A stretch of DNA of 64,000 bases, from positions 5,518,001 through 5,582,000 of the forward strand of contig NC_057792.1 in the NCBI RefSeq assembly GCF_014905175.1, given 5' to 3'. Position 1 is the first letter of the stretch. Each line of letters begins with the position of its first letter. The notes beneath the pieces were generated by a model. That model saw only the letters and a program-made list of their open reading frames with translations, was not told where the DNA came from and did not search any database. Shown piece by piece: positions 12,239-23,231 of this stretch. The DNA is from Aphidius gifuensis (Eukaryota; Arthropoda; Insecta; Hymenoptera; Braconidae). The position numbers and the translations under genes were made by a program.

Positions 12239-13389
12239 TCAGTCCAGAGCAGCTTGAAGTTCTTTAAAATCTTTAACAAACCATGTTGATCCATTTTTGA
12301 CATTTTCTCGAACAATATTTCCCCCAAATCCTAAAAAAAAAAAATTATTCAAACCACAATTATTTAAATAACAAAAATTAAATTTTAATATTTACCAATA
12401 AATGCATCAGCTGGTGGTGATGCTTCCATATCAGTTGCACCATCACCAATATGAACAATTGTTTTTAATCCATATTTTTTTTTCAATAAATTAATAACTT
12501 CACCTTTTCCTCCACTTCTTGATGTTGGTTCATTTTCATCAAAACCAGCAAAACCTCCTAGAAAAATAATTAATTTTATCTTCAAATAAATTCATCATAA
12601 CAAAAAAAAAACAATAATATTTACATTAAATAATAATCTTACCATTGAAATAAAATTTTAAACTATTTGCACATATTTTTTCTTTTGGTATATTCAAACG
12701 TTCTGCAACTGGTGATATTAAACAACGAAAACCACCAGAAACAAGAAATACTTTTTTATCTCTTGCATGTAAATCATTAACAAGTTCCCTTAATGAAAAA
12801 AAAAAATTAACAATTAATAATAGAGTATAAACAATAACTAATTATTGAAAAAAAAAAAAAAATTTCTTACATAATTCCTGGAGTTAATTTTGGTGGATGT
12901 TTTTTAATAAATTCTTTGACCTGTGCATAGCTCGGTTGAATAATATTTAATCTGACATTGAGTGATTGTTGAAATGTCATATTACCCTGCATTGCTTTTT
13001 TAGTTCTAAAAATTAATAATAATAATAAAAATAATTAAATAAATTAAAGAGAAAACATGGTTTTTAAAAAAAGAAAAAAATAGATGTTTGAATTTCATGG
13101 AGTCTTGATTAGAAAGCCTAGATAATTATCTAGATAAATAGATAAATATTTACTAGAATATCTACTAGATAAAAAAATAGACAAAAACAACTGTCAAATA
13201 ATAATATAAATAAATAAATTAAATAATAATATTAACTTACAATTCAGTAACTTGATCACCTTTATTACAATATTTTGCTAATTCATCAATACCCTCTTCT
13301 TGTATAACTGTTGAATCAACATCAAATGTAACACCATCAGCATTTTTCCATATTGTTTTGATATCATCTAAATTCTTTGTAATCGTCAT
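12239..13389 (-). CDS. PSPH: phosphoserine phosphatase
   Basis: HAD-family enzyme for the last step of serine synthesis: O-phosphoserine to serine and phosphate, in the cytosol. Five exons, 13241-13389, 12871-13005, 12643-12788, 12396-12557 and 12239-12330, join in frame to 227 residues (human 225). All HAD motifs are present. FDVDST near residues 22-27 gives the nucleophile Asp23 and acid/base Asp25. VSGGF carries the motif II serine. A lysine precedes HIGDGATDMEA, which holds the metal-binding aspartates. The C-terminus ends LQAALD. It lies tail to tail with UBE4A, about 675 bp apart. Complete and intact. Confidence 0.95.
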
Positions 13390-14680
13390 TTTGTTATTAA
13401 TTAATTTATTATTATTTTTATTAATAAATTATAATGATAATATGTTTATAACACGTTAACTGCCACGATTCAACTGACAATTTTATTTTATTGCCGGGCC
13501 ACAAGTATATATTTATTTAACTAGTGAAACTCAATAAATTATCAGTATGTTGAGTTAAGAGGGAGAACACTCTCACTCTTTTTCAAGACACATTCAAGTC
13601 AACGTTGTCTATATTTTTGTATACATATATACACACTGATAGATGACGTATTTCGATTGCATTTTATCGTCATTATTTATTTAATTTTTTTTTTTTTTTT
13701 TTTCTATTTAACTTGACTAGCTGCAAGCAGCTGCAACTGTTTAATTGACTCTTATATTTTTTTATTTTAAAGAACTCTTTTTTTTTAATTTTTATACCAA
13801 TATATATTTTATTTTTTTATTATTTAAATATTAAATTGAAAACTTTCTTTAATTTTTTTATCAATTTGTTTTTTACTCCTTTTATTATGTTGTTTTGTTT
13901 TTATTTTTTTACATATACACCTCGTAATATTCGTCAGACATCTCGTGATATATTTCATTTAGCTGCTATCATTTGATATATATTTTTATTTGTTATCTTT
14001 CTTGTTATTCTTCCTCATACACACACAATGAGGAAATAAATAAAATTTAAAAAACACTTAAATATTTTTTCAACTCATTTAGTAATTATCAAGCTGTTTT
14101 TTTTTTAAATTTAAATTAACAATTTATGTATATTATTTATTCATTTTTGAAAAAAATATATTTTCTTCATATCTGAGAAGAAAAAAAAAAAAACATAAAT
14201 AAAATCTTATAATAATATTTATTTATATTTAATCTAATCAGCTGACGACTGCCTCGACAGGGGGTAAAGATAAAGTATTTTTAATTTAAAATATCAGTGT
14301 CTCAATAAGCTTGATTGCTCAATAAATATAAAGATCAAAAGTCAATTTTTTTTTCATTTTTTTTTCGATTGTACATGTGTGGTTTTTATCATCACACAAA
14401 ACCAACGATAACCAGTCTATTTTATTTGAAAAAAATCAATATCAACCAGTCGGAAATATAATAATTATCAAGGTTAATTTAATTAACAAACTCGAAGTTT
14501 ATTTTTTCATCATACAAAAAATAAAATAAAAACAACAAGTAAATATAAATAAAATTCCCGAGGTTTTGTAAATTAATTTTTTGATAAATATTTATTGTTT
14601 TTTTGTTTATTTTTTAAATATAAATAAATTAATTTTTGTTATTATATTTCATTATTATTATTACATATTGTTTAAATATT
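13390..14680. other. PSPH upstream region and spacer
   Basis: The first 250 bp upstream of PSPH (about 13440-13670) are richer in G+C (GCCGGGCCAC near 13492) and probably hold its promoter. A second mildly G+C-richer patch lies at 14235-14280. The rest is AT-rich with poly-T tracts. No gene is seen. Confidence 0.4.
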
Positions 14681-15363
14681 TTATTTTTCTTTTTTATCTG
14701 ATGACAAACGTGAACATAAAATTGATAATACATTGTACATTCCACCAAATGATGATTTAAAATTTTTAATTAAATTATCATATGTACTTGCAACAGATTC
14801 TTTTGATGGTACAAGTGTTGAATTTGGATTGATAATTTTATCATTAACAAAATTAACAATTTTACATACTCCACTGTTACAAATTACATTATCTGTTTTA
14901 CTATCATTTATTTTCCATAATGTATCATTGCAAATAAATTTTTTAAATCTATCAGCATCAACATTAACACCAGTTACGTAAATTGATTTATCTTTATCTG
15001 AATTTTGTAAAATTATTTCAAATGATAATTTACGATTTTCTAATGATACTTCTGATGAGTCATCAATGTCAGGAAGTGTACCATTTTCTGATAATTGTAT
15101 CATTTTTTTTGAAGAACATGTTTTTAATATTATTATATTATCAATTAAATTTTCTTCTGATGAATCTAAATTTGAACATCCTGATGTTGGCTTTTTGTTA
15201 CATTGACAAGTTGAACAATGTGATTTACCAATATTTTTTGCCAATGATGAAAATGTTTGTATTAGCAATAAAAATATAATTAATTTTCTTCCTAAAATTA
15301 AAATTATATAAATAAATAGTTATTAAATTTATTTTTTTATATATTTTACTTACTTGAGATCAT
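14681..15363 (-). CDS. unrecognised secreted cysteine-containing protein
   Basis: Two exons: a 10-nt first coding exon (15354-15363, MIS plus one base) and 14681-15291, joining to 206 residues. Residues 1-21 (MISRRKLIIFLLLIQTFSSLA) are trimmed here only in description: a basic start, a hydrophobic core and an Ala before Lys22 form a clear signal peptide. The mature part has nine cysteines, including a CSTCQC cluster just after the signal, and several N-glycosylation sequons (for example NDT, NDS, NST). There is no second membrane segment, so it is probably secreted. I recognise no family. The tiny first exon in phase 1 matches the gene at 17.2-18.1 kb. Start chosen because only this splice gives a signal peptide. 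Confidence 0.7.
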
Positions 15364-17165
15364 TTTTAATGTTTCAATTTGATTTTCGTTGCTTTAAAAC
15401 GTGAAGAGAACAAGAGACTTTTTTTTAACAAGAATATCTGTTGATTTAAATTGATTAAACTTGAATGATGAAATTATTACGAGGCACCATAATTATATGC
15501 ATGCTGATCTTGATTTTGATTATATTTTTTTTACTGGTTCGTGACTTGTGAGTGTTCAAATGATAGTTGTTTCCGTATTAGTATTAATAATAAATAATTT
15601 TAATTGTCATTTATCACGTAGTAAGTTCCTGGTTTTTTTTTTTTTTTAAATTAAAACAATATAAACAATATAATTTTTTTATATAATAACTTGTTGTTTA
15701 ATAATGTTGACATAAATAAAAAATTTATGTAAGATTTATTGTCTCGTGAGTCATTTTGAATCTACTGATGATCATGGTCAAATTTTTTCATGGACACGTT
15801 GATCAATCATACTTATGGAATTCAAGTTTTCTTTACTGAAAAAATGACGATTTTTTTTTTTTGTTTGTCTCAGTTTTATATATCTTAAATATATTTGTTA
15901 ACTATTATCATATTTTTTTTATTCAAAAAAATACATCATCAAATCAAAATACACCATGAATTAATTATTATCTAATATTTATATATTTTTATATTTTATT
16001 TTTCATTGATGTTGTTGGAAAATCTAATATTAAAATTAAATTTGTATTGTTGAAAGCTGAGCCATGTCAATGACTTAGTTTATTTTATTTTATTTTTTTT
16101 GTCTTGGTCTTGCCCTTAATCAAATAACATTATACTGTTTTTTTTCGATTTTTCGTATTTGTTTTTGAGAAAAGTAAATAATTATTTATCAATATTTGGT
16201 GATAATATACGATATTTCATTGAATATTTATGTAAATATCAATGCCCAAAGATTTTTTATATTGATATATTGATATTATCGTTATTATTTCCACGAAAAA
16301 AATATATAAAAATCTACAATTTTCTTCGCGGATTTACTCTAATAGATGGCAACGTATCTGATAATGTGTCTGATAAGCTGCCATCTCTGGTAAAAAAGCG
16401 TGCCATTCTTGTGACAAGTCTGAATTCCGTTTTTATTTAATTATTTGCATTTAACCATACTAAAAATTAGTTAAATTTAAATAATAAGTCGTATATTTTT
16501 TTATGTGTACCATTGATGAGCCCAAATATCATGATTTTTTTAATCTAGTCAAGTTTGCATAGACCCAATAAATGTTGTGATATTAACACATGAAAATTAA
16601 TTTGTAAAATTTCATTTAGAAAAGACTATCACTTGTCCTAAGCATTTATGAATATATATATATATTTTTTTTTCAATAAGTAGGAACATGTATTACTTTT
16701 ATTTTTGTATTTTTATATTTGTAGTTTGATGCGCTATATTCAAGACTATTATTTTTATTTACAAACTGTTTCTTTATATCGATTAGAAAGTGTCAATAAA
16801 TTCTTTCCATTGTTTGAGATTCTATATATAATTCTCAATTGGAACAAAAAGTACATAAAATAAAACAAAGGGATTTAAAGTGTTTATTTTTCTTTTTTTA
16901 TTTCTGCAAGATATATACACAAAAATTTTATTAAAAAAACAAACAGTCATATATTTATTTTTTAATTGAATTATTGTTCAGTTAGAACAAAAAGAAAATG
17001 CATAATTTTTTTAAAATTAAATACAAATGGTATGAAATATATATAAAAAAAAACCCATACAAATTATTAATACAATTAAAAATGTTTAAAATAAATTTGT
17101 CATACATTGATGACCCATATTATTAATAATTTAAAGAAAGAAAGAAAAACAAAAAAATGTATTAT
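15364..17165. other. spacer with one small hairpin
   Basis: AT-rich, no confident gene. A 93-codon open frame at 16159-16440 (+) has no recognisable content and poor codon fit. Inside it, AGATGGCA at 16344-16351 is inverted at 16379-16386, around a repeated ATCTGATAA-like core, within a G+C-richer patch (16325-16430). Confidence 0.4.
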
Positions 17166-18145
17166 TTAATAAAATAATGACCATGCAAAACTAAAAAGTT
17201 CTTGAATAATACTGTAAAATTCAGTTATCAATTCAATAATATCTTCTAAAATTTCAGCTTGCTCTTCATCAGTGAGTGAATCTGTTTCATCAATTTCGAT
17301 AGAATTATTGTTAGATTCAGTAGATGCTGCACTTCTTTGATCTCCAACTTTTTCTGTTGATGTTGTATCATTTTCTGGTGTTGCTTTTGTTGATGTAACT
17401 GGATCACTTGCTCCTGCAGTTGTTATATCTGAATTAGTAGCTACTGTTGTTGTTGTTGTTGTTGGTGTAACTGGATCACTTGTTCCTGCTCCTGTTGTTT
17501 CTGAACTAGTAGCTACTATTGTTGTTGATGAATTACTTGCTTCTGGTGATGTTGTTGAGACTGTTGTTGCTTGATCAATAGCTTTTGTTGTCGATGAATC
17601 ACTTGATTCTGGTGATGTTGTTGAGACTGTTGTTGTTTGATCAATAGCTTTTGTTGTTGTCGATGAATTACTTGATTCTGGTGTTGTTATTGAGATTGTT
17701 GTTGTTTGATCAATAGCTTTTGTTGTTAAAGATGAATCACTTGATTCTGGTGATGTTGTTGAGACTGTTGTTGCTTGATCAATAGCTTTTGTAGATGAAT
17801 CACTTGGTTCTAGTGTTGTTATTGGAACTGTTGTTGAAGGTACTTCACTTGTTTCTTTTAATGTTGTTAATGAGTCGGTAGGTGATTGTGGAGCAGGCAT
17901 TGCAATAGCTATTTGCACAATAACAACGACAAACAAACCCAACATAACCGATTCTAAAAACCAATAAAAAAAAATTATTTCATTTATATATTTTATTAAT
18001 TTTAATAATTTATTATAATTAAACAATTTATTTTAAAATCAATTTTTCAATAAATTTAAATTATTTATTTGAACTTATTATTATATAAGCATAGCTTTAT
18101 CAACAAATTTAAATGTATACACTTACTTTTAATATTAACACCCAT
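17166..18145 (-). CDS. mucin-like secreted Ser/Thr-rich repeat protein
   Basis: A 19-nt first coding exon (18127-18145, MGVNIK) joins 17166-17953 to give 268 residues. A signal peptide follows the start (VMLGLFVVVIVQIAIA, then MPAPQSP). The middle is Thr/Ser-rich tandem repeat: about four copies of a 22-23-residue unit containing KAIDQ(A/T)TTVSTTSPE, then two copies of a unit containing TTTVAT and ASDPVT. Such regions are usually densely O-glycosylated. The last 45 residues are acidic then hydrophobic and aromatic (EFYSIIQELFSFAWSLFY). No chitin-binding cysteines occur. Function unknown; a gut, salivary, cuticular or venom mucin are all possible. The exon layout matches the secreted gene at 14.7-15.4 kb. 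Confidence 0.75.
17395..17840. repeat. coding tandem repeats of the mucin-like gene
   Basis: The core TGATCAATAGCTTTT recurs at about 17572, 17638, 17707 and 17776, spacings of 66, 69 and 69 bp, all multiples of three. A second unit with GTAACTGGATCACTTG occurs at 17395 and 17467, 72 bp apart. Unit number is likely to vary between individuals. Confidence 0.85.
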
Positions 18146-18970
18146 TATTATATTTTTTTAAATATCCAATTTTTAACAAATTGTTTTGTAAATATTTTTT
18201 TTTTTTATGAAATTTACTTTAATTTAACAAAACAAAAATATGAATAGACTTCTGTTTACTTCAATTGTTTCAACTCAAATGAAGACTTGAGAATTATTAT
18301 GCACTAAATTACTTCCAGCTTCCAAATACTTGTCTTCCCTTTCTCTAAAAAAAAATTCAAAACTTATTATTGAAATTACATTTCAAGATTAAACACGTTT
18401 TTTCTTTTTCATATGTGTTCTTGACAATACATGTTTTTACTTTTTAAATATCTGTATTCGTCATTAAATGACGTTAATTTTAATTCAACAAATAATTTTC
18501 ATACAAATTTCACAACACTATACGGAAATGTTGATTCTTTTCATAAAATATTTATCCAGATTAAGCACGTAAATTATTTTCGAATGATAAATATATATTT
18601 TATTAAATTATAAATAACGTGACAATATTAAAAATAAATTTATAAAATTTATCATGGACAAAAACAAAAATTTAAATGACCAAAATGAGGATATTGTATT
18701 TTTTAAAAATAAATATTATTATTTGTTTATTTTACACGTACAATATTTATACTTTTTTTTTTCGTTTAAAAAATTTTAAAACCCACGTTTTTAAAGATAA
18801 AATAATTTTCTATCTTATCTAGATTTAATTTTTTAATTTAACCACGTGACAAAAAAATAAATAAAAATATTATCAACATAACCTTTAATTTTTCAACAAT
18901 ACATGTCACACTGTGTTGTCATATTGTTAAATTTTGTAGCTAAATAAATATTGTTTATAAATTATAAACA
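18146..18970. promoter_or_regulatory. divergent upstream region between the mucin-like gene and CTU1
   Basis: About 825 bp of mostly AT-rich DNA between divergent start codons. A CACGTG E-box lies at 18843-18848, about 125 bp before the CTU1 ATG. A 60-codon open frame at 18431-18613 has no recognisable features. Confidence 0.35.
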
Positions 18971-20248
18971 ATGGTTGTTAAGTGTTCATCAGAATGTGGT
19001 AAAAATGCTGTACTAAAAGTAAGTATGATTTTATAATAGATATTATTATTTAAATTAAAAAATAATTTATATATTTTATTTAGAGACCAAAAACAGGTGA
19101 TGCATTATGCAAAGAATGTTTTTTTTATGCATTTGAAACTGAAATACATCATACAATAATAAATGGTAAATTATTTAAGCCAGGTAATAAAGTTGCAATT
19201 GGTGCATCAGGTGGTAAAGATTCAACAGTATTAGCATATGTTTTAAAAACTCTAAATGAAAGATATAATTATGGTTTAGAATTATTTTTACTGTCAATTG
19301 ATGAAGGAATAACAGGTAATAATATTTTAATGACATTGTAAATTATATTAGCAATTATATTTAATTTATAAATAAATAATTAATCATTTATTCAAGGATA
19401 TCGTGATGATAGTTTAAAAACTGTTGAACAAAATAGAGATGATTATAAAATGCCACTTAAAATATTGTCATATCAAGATCTTTATGGATGGACAATGGAT
19501 AAAATTGTTGCAGAGGTATTATTATCAAAATCTTAAGCTTGAAATTTAAAGCTAATTTTAGTAATTTAATTTTTAGATTGGAAGAAAAAATAATTGTACA
19601 TTTTGTGGTGTATTTCGTCGTCAAGCACTTGACAGAGGTGCACAATTATTAAATGTTGATTGTATTGCAACTGGTCATAATGCTGATGATATTGCTGAAA
19701 CAATTTTAATGAATATTTTACGTGGTGATATTGCAAGATTACAAAGATGTACATCAATAATAACAGTAAGTTAATAAATAAATTAATCAAAAATAATATT
19801 TATATTAATTTCTTGTATGTTTTGTTGACAGTCTGGACAAGATACAATAATGCGTTGTAAACCTCTTAAATATTCATATGAAAAAGAAATAGTTATGTAT
19901 GCATATTTAAAAAAACTTGTTTATTTTTCAACTGAATGTATATTTGCACCAAATGCATATCGTGGTTATGCTAGAACATTTTTAAAAGATCTTGAAAAAG
20001 TACGTCCATCATCAATTATTGATATAATACATTCTGGTGAAAGATTACAAATTAAAGATAATGTTAAAATGCCAGAAAAACGTTTTTGTAATCGTTGTAA
20101 TTTTATATCAAGTCAAGAAATTTGTAAAGCATGTATGTTACTTGAAGGTCTTAATCGTGGTTTACCAAAACTTGGTATTGGTAAAACTCAAAAAGTCATG
20201 AGACTTGTTAATACAGAAAAATTAAAAAATATTAATTTAGATATTTAA
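18971..20248 (+). CDS. CTU1: cytoplasmic tRNA 2-thiolation protein 1
   Basis: Adenylates and thiolates U34 of tRNA Lys, Glu and Gln with CTU2, taking sulfur from URM1 (the Ncs6/CTU1 pathway). Five exons, 18971-19018, 19084-19315, 19397-19515, 19577-19765 and 19832-20248, join to 334 residues (human 348). An N-terminal cysteine set (C5, C9, C24, C27) is followed by the PP-loop SGGKDS at residues 57-62. CTFCGVFRR and GHNADD follow in the catalytic core. The C-terminus carries a Zn ribbon (CNRC, CKAC) and GLPKLGIGK. All family landmarks are present, so it should be active. Its stop is only 104 bp from the MUL1 stop on the other strand. Confidence 0.96.
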
Positions 20249-20352
20249 TAGAAAAAAACAAATAAATAAATAGAAAAATTTTCTAAAATTGAATTATATT
20301 TATTTTTATTTACACAAAAAAAAGAAAAATAAATTTATTTATTTATTTTCTA

Positions 20353-21678
20353 TCAAGTTATATAAGCTGCTGCTTTTTGATCAATTTTTTGTCTACAAGC
20401 TGGACAGAATAATTTAATACTATCAGAACAATCTTCACATAAACAAACATGTCCACATGGTAGTAATATAATTTCTCTTGGATTTGTTTTACAAACAATA
20501 CACAATTGATCATCACGTAATTCTCCATCTCTGACTCTTTGACGTCTTTCTTTTCTTGATTGTTCAAGATTTTTACGTAATTGTTCAGCTATTTTTTCAT
20601 TTTCACGATCTTTAATATAACGTTTTATAACAATACCACCAATAACAATACCAATTGTACCAAATATTATACATAAATATTTATATGTTGTTTTTTTATT
20701 ATCAAGTTTACGTAGTAATGAACCAACTGACATTGTTGTTAAATAATATGGTGCTTTTGTTGGTGGTTGAAGTATTATTTCATTTGACGTTGATGAATTT
20801 AATGTTAATTCACCAATTCCAGTTAATGGTATACCTTCACGTAACATTTCTTCAGTTGATTGTAAACCTCTTTGACGTACACCTATTTTTCGAAATCGAA
20901 ATTTTTAATTAAATATATATTCAATAATAGTAATAATAATAATATAAATTTACCAGTAAAAAATCCCCATATATGATCAACTATTGTTGGTGCACTTGGT
21001 TTAAATTCATCAGAAATAATATCCATGTCAAATATTTTAGCTTCTAATGCATCAATTATTTCAACATTATAATTACCATTTTTTAATGCAAATGGTACAG
21101 AATTACATACTTGTTGCATTGTTCTTTCTTGATCTGACCTAAAAAACAATAATTTAATATTAAACCAGATTATTGTTGTTCTATATAATTTAATTTTTGT
21201 GTGTGTGTGTTACCAAAAACCAGCAGTTGTTCTTGCAACAACATGTTCCTTGACAGTTAATCTTTGTACAACTCCAGATATTCTTTTGTCATTAACACTG
21301 TAAAGTGGATTACCCAAAGCTTTGACATATCCACGAATAGCAACATATCCAATTTTATTATCCGGTTTATTTTTTAATACTTCAGCTAGTTGTGAATTCA
21401 CTTCGTGTATTTCCACATCCTGTCATCATACTAATGATTTATCAAATATTTATATCTAATTGTTTTTTATTTTATTTTGGTTCTTATAACCTCAATATAT
21501 ATTTAATGAATTATTTGTCAAATAAAGAATAAAAATATATAGCTTTTTTTTTTTAATTAAAATGATTGTTTACCTTGACAGCATTTATTGCTTTGGAGCA
21601 GACAAAATATTGACGTAGACAAACACCAAGTATTATACCATCAATACTCAGGGCTATTGCTTCACCTAGGTATTCCAT
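20353..21678 (-). CDS. MUL1: mitochondrial E3 ubiquitin ligase 1 (MULAN)
   Basis: Outer-mitochondrial-membrane RING E3 that controls mitofusin levels and mitochondrial dynamics in animals. Four exons, 21574-21678, 21214-21419, 20954-21138 and 20353-20882, join to 341 residues (human 352). A hydrophobic N-terminal segment lies at about residues 5-22. The intermembrane-space GIDE/BAM region follows (VAIRGYVKALG and later GVRQRGLQSTEEML). A second membrane span is at about 233-252. A basic stretch precedes the C-terminal RING at about 293-328, CIVC...CGHVCLCEDC...CPAC, with all eight ligands of the family pattern. It is complete and lies tail to tail with CTU1. Confidence 0.95.
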
Positions 21679-23231
21679 TTTTGTCAATATTCAATGATAT
21701 GTCACTTTTATTATTTTGTTTTTATAATTAATTTATTTTAATCATTTCTAAAAAAAAAAGGTTTTATTAGTCTAGACTTTGATGATGTAATGCAATGTAA
21801 TGTTTACTATTTTATTTATTTTTTTTTGGTCAAAAAATAGTTGACGTTTGGAGCGCTGATAGCAGTGTTTTATTTATTAATTTTTTCGAAATTTTTTATT
21901 CGGTTTTTTAGGTAGAAATAAATCGAAATAATTAGATGTATTTTTTTTTATATTGAAAAATAATTTATTAAATTTTTTTTAAAATTAAAAACATAAATTT
22001 AATTGCAAATAATTTTTAAATTTTTTAAATATTTCATTTAAAATTACGTCGGTTGTTTTAGAATTTTTTTTTTTTTTATTTAAACAATGCATTATTTATT
22101 GATTTAATTAGTCGGGAAAAAAAATTAATATTAAACACGAATATATGTTTTTTTTTTAATAAAAATATATATGAATTTTTTATTAATTATTTAACAGACA
22201 ATATTTTGAATTTATAGATTAGAAAAAAATACAAGAATTTAAGTATATGATACAAAAAAAAAAATGAAATGATTAAATTAACAATAAATAAATATTATCC
22301 TAAAAAATTAATGTTTATAAATATTTTTATCACAAAAAAAAAAATTGATTTTCTTAAGGATTTTGTATTGATTTTTTTTTGTTGTTTTTAATTATTTATT
22401 TATTACAAAATGGTATAAAAAATAAATAGCAATTGTAATTTATTTTTATCAATAATTAATTGACATATTTTATCCACACAAAAACACACAATAAAATATA
22501 TATAACATTCATTCAAATATTAAATTTATATAATCGAGTATATTTGTTGCTCGCAAAAAAAATTTATTAAACCTATTTTATAATTTTTATTACTTTCACA
22601 TATGGCAGTCATAGAGGAATAATAATTAAAATGAAATTAGTCAGTCAGTCGACCTTGAAAATATAAATTATAATTTACAATTCTAGTCAATGTTATTGAG
22701 GTCAAATTATACTTACAAGTGTCTCAATATACTCGCGGTTTCCACCGTTCTCTTTTTTTTTTATAAATTTATTTTTCTACTATTTAAACAATATATATTC
22801 ATCTTAAATAACAAAAAAAAAAATTATATAATATATTTATCTAGTTTAAAAACATGAGTTTTCAACTTCTTATTTCCATTTTTTTTTGTTTTTCAATACA
22901 ATATCTTTTTTTCTTCAATTTTTTGGTCAAAATGTTTTTTCATTTTTTTTTTTTTCGTTGCATCATTTTTAATTATTATTAGAGCAATCCATTCACTAGA
23001 TTTTTATGTAATATATATATAATTTTCAATGTCAATCAACATCCACACAAAATTAAATTAATGAGATTCTATTTTTTTCTTTTTTTCAATTGAGTCATTC
23101 TAAAATATTTATCGATAGATTGTCTGACTTTTTCTTTATATATTTTTGTAACCACAATGAAAATTAATTATATATTTGATTTAATAATAATATCATGGTG
23201 TAAAAAAAAAAAAAATAAATCACATTGAATA
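21679..23231. other. MUL1 upstream region and AT-rich spacer
   Basis: The MUL1 promoter probably lies in the first 200 bp (a G+C-richer patch, TTTGGAGCGCTGATAGCAG, at 21847-21865). The rest is poly-A/T-rich with no visible gene; it includes the 3' untranslated region of the next minus-strand gene. Confidence 0.4.

Noticed and set aside
16159..16440. 93-codon plus-strand frame between the two secreted-protein genes
   Set aside because: No recognisable domain and poor codon fit; the frame spans an inverted-repeat patch.
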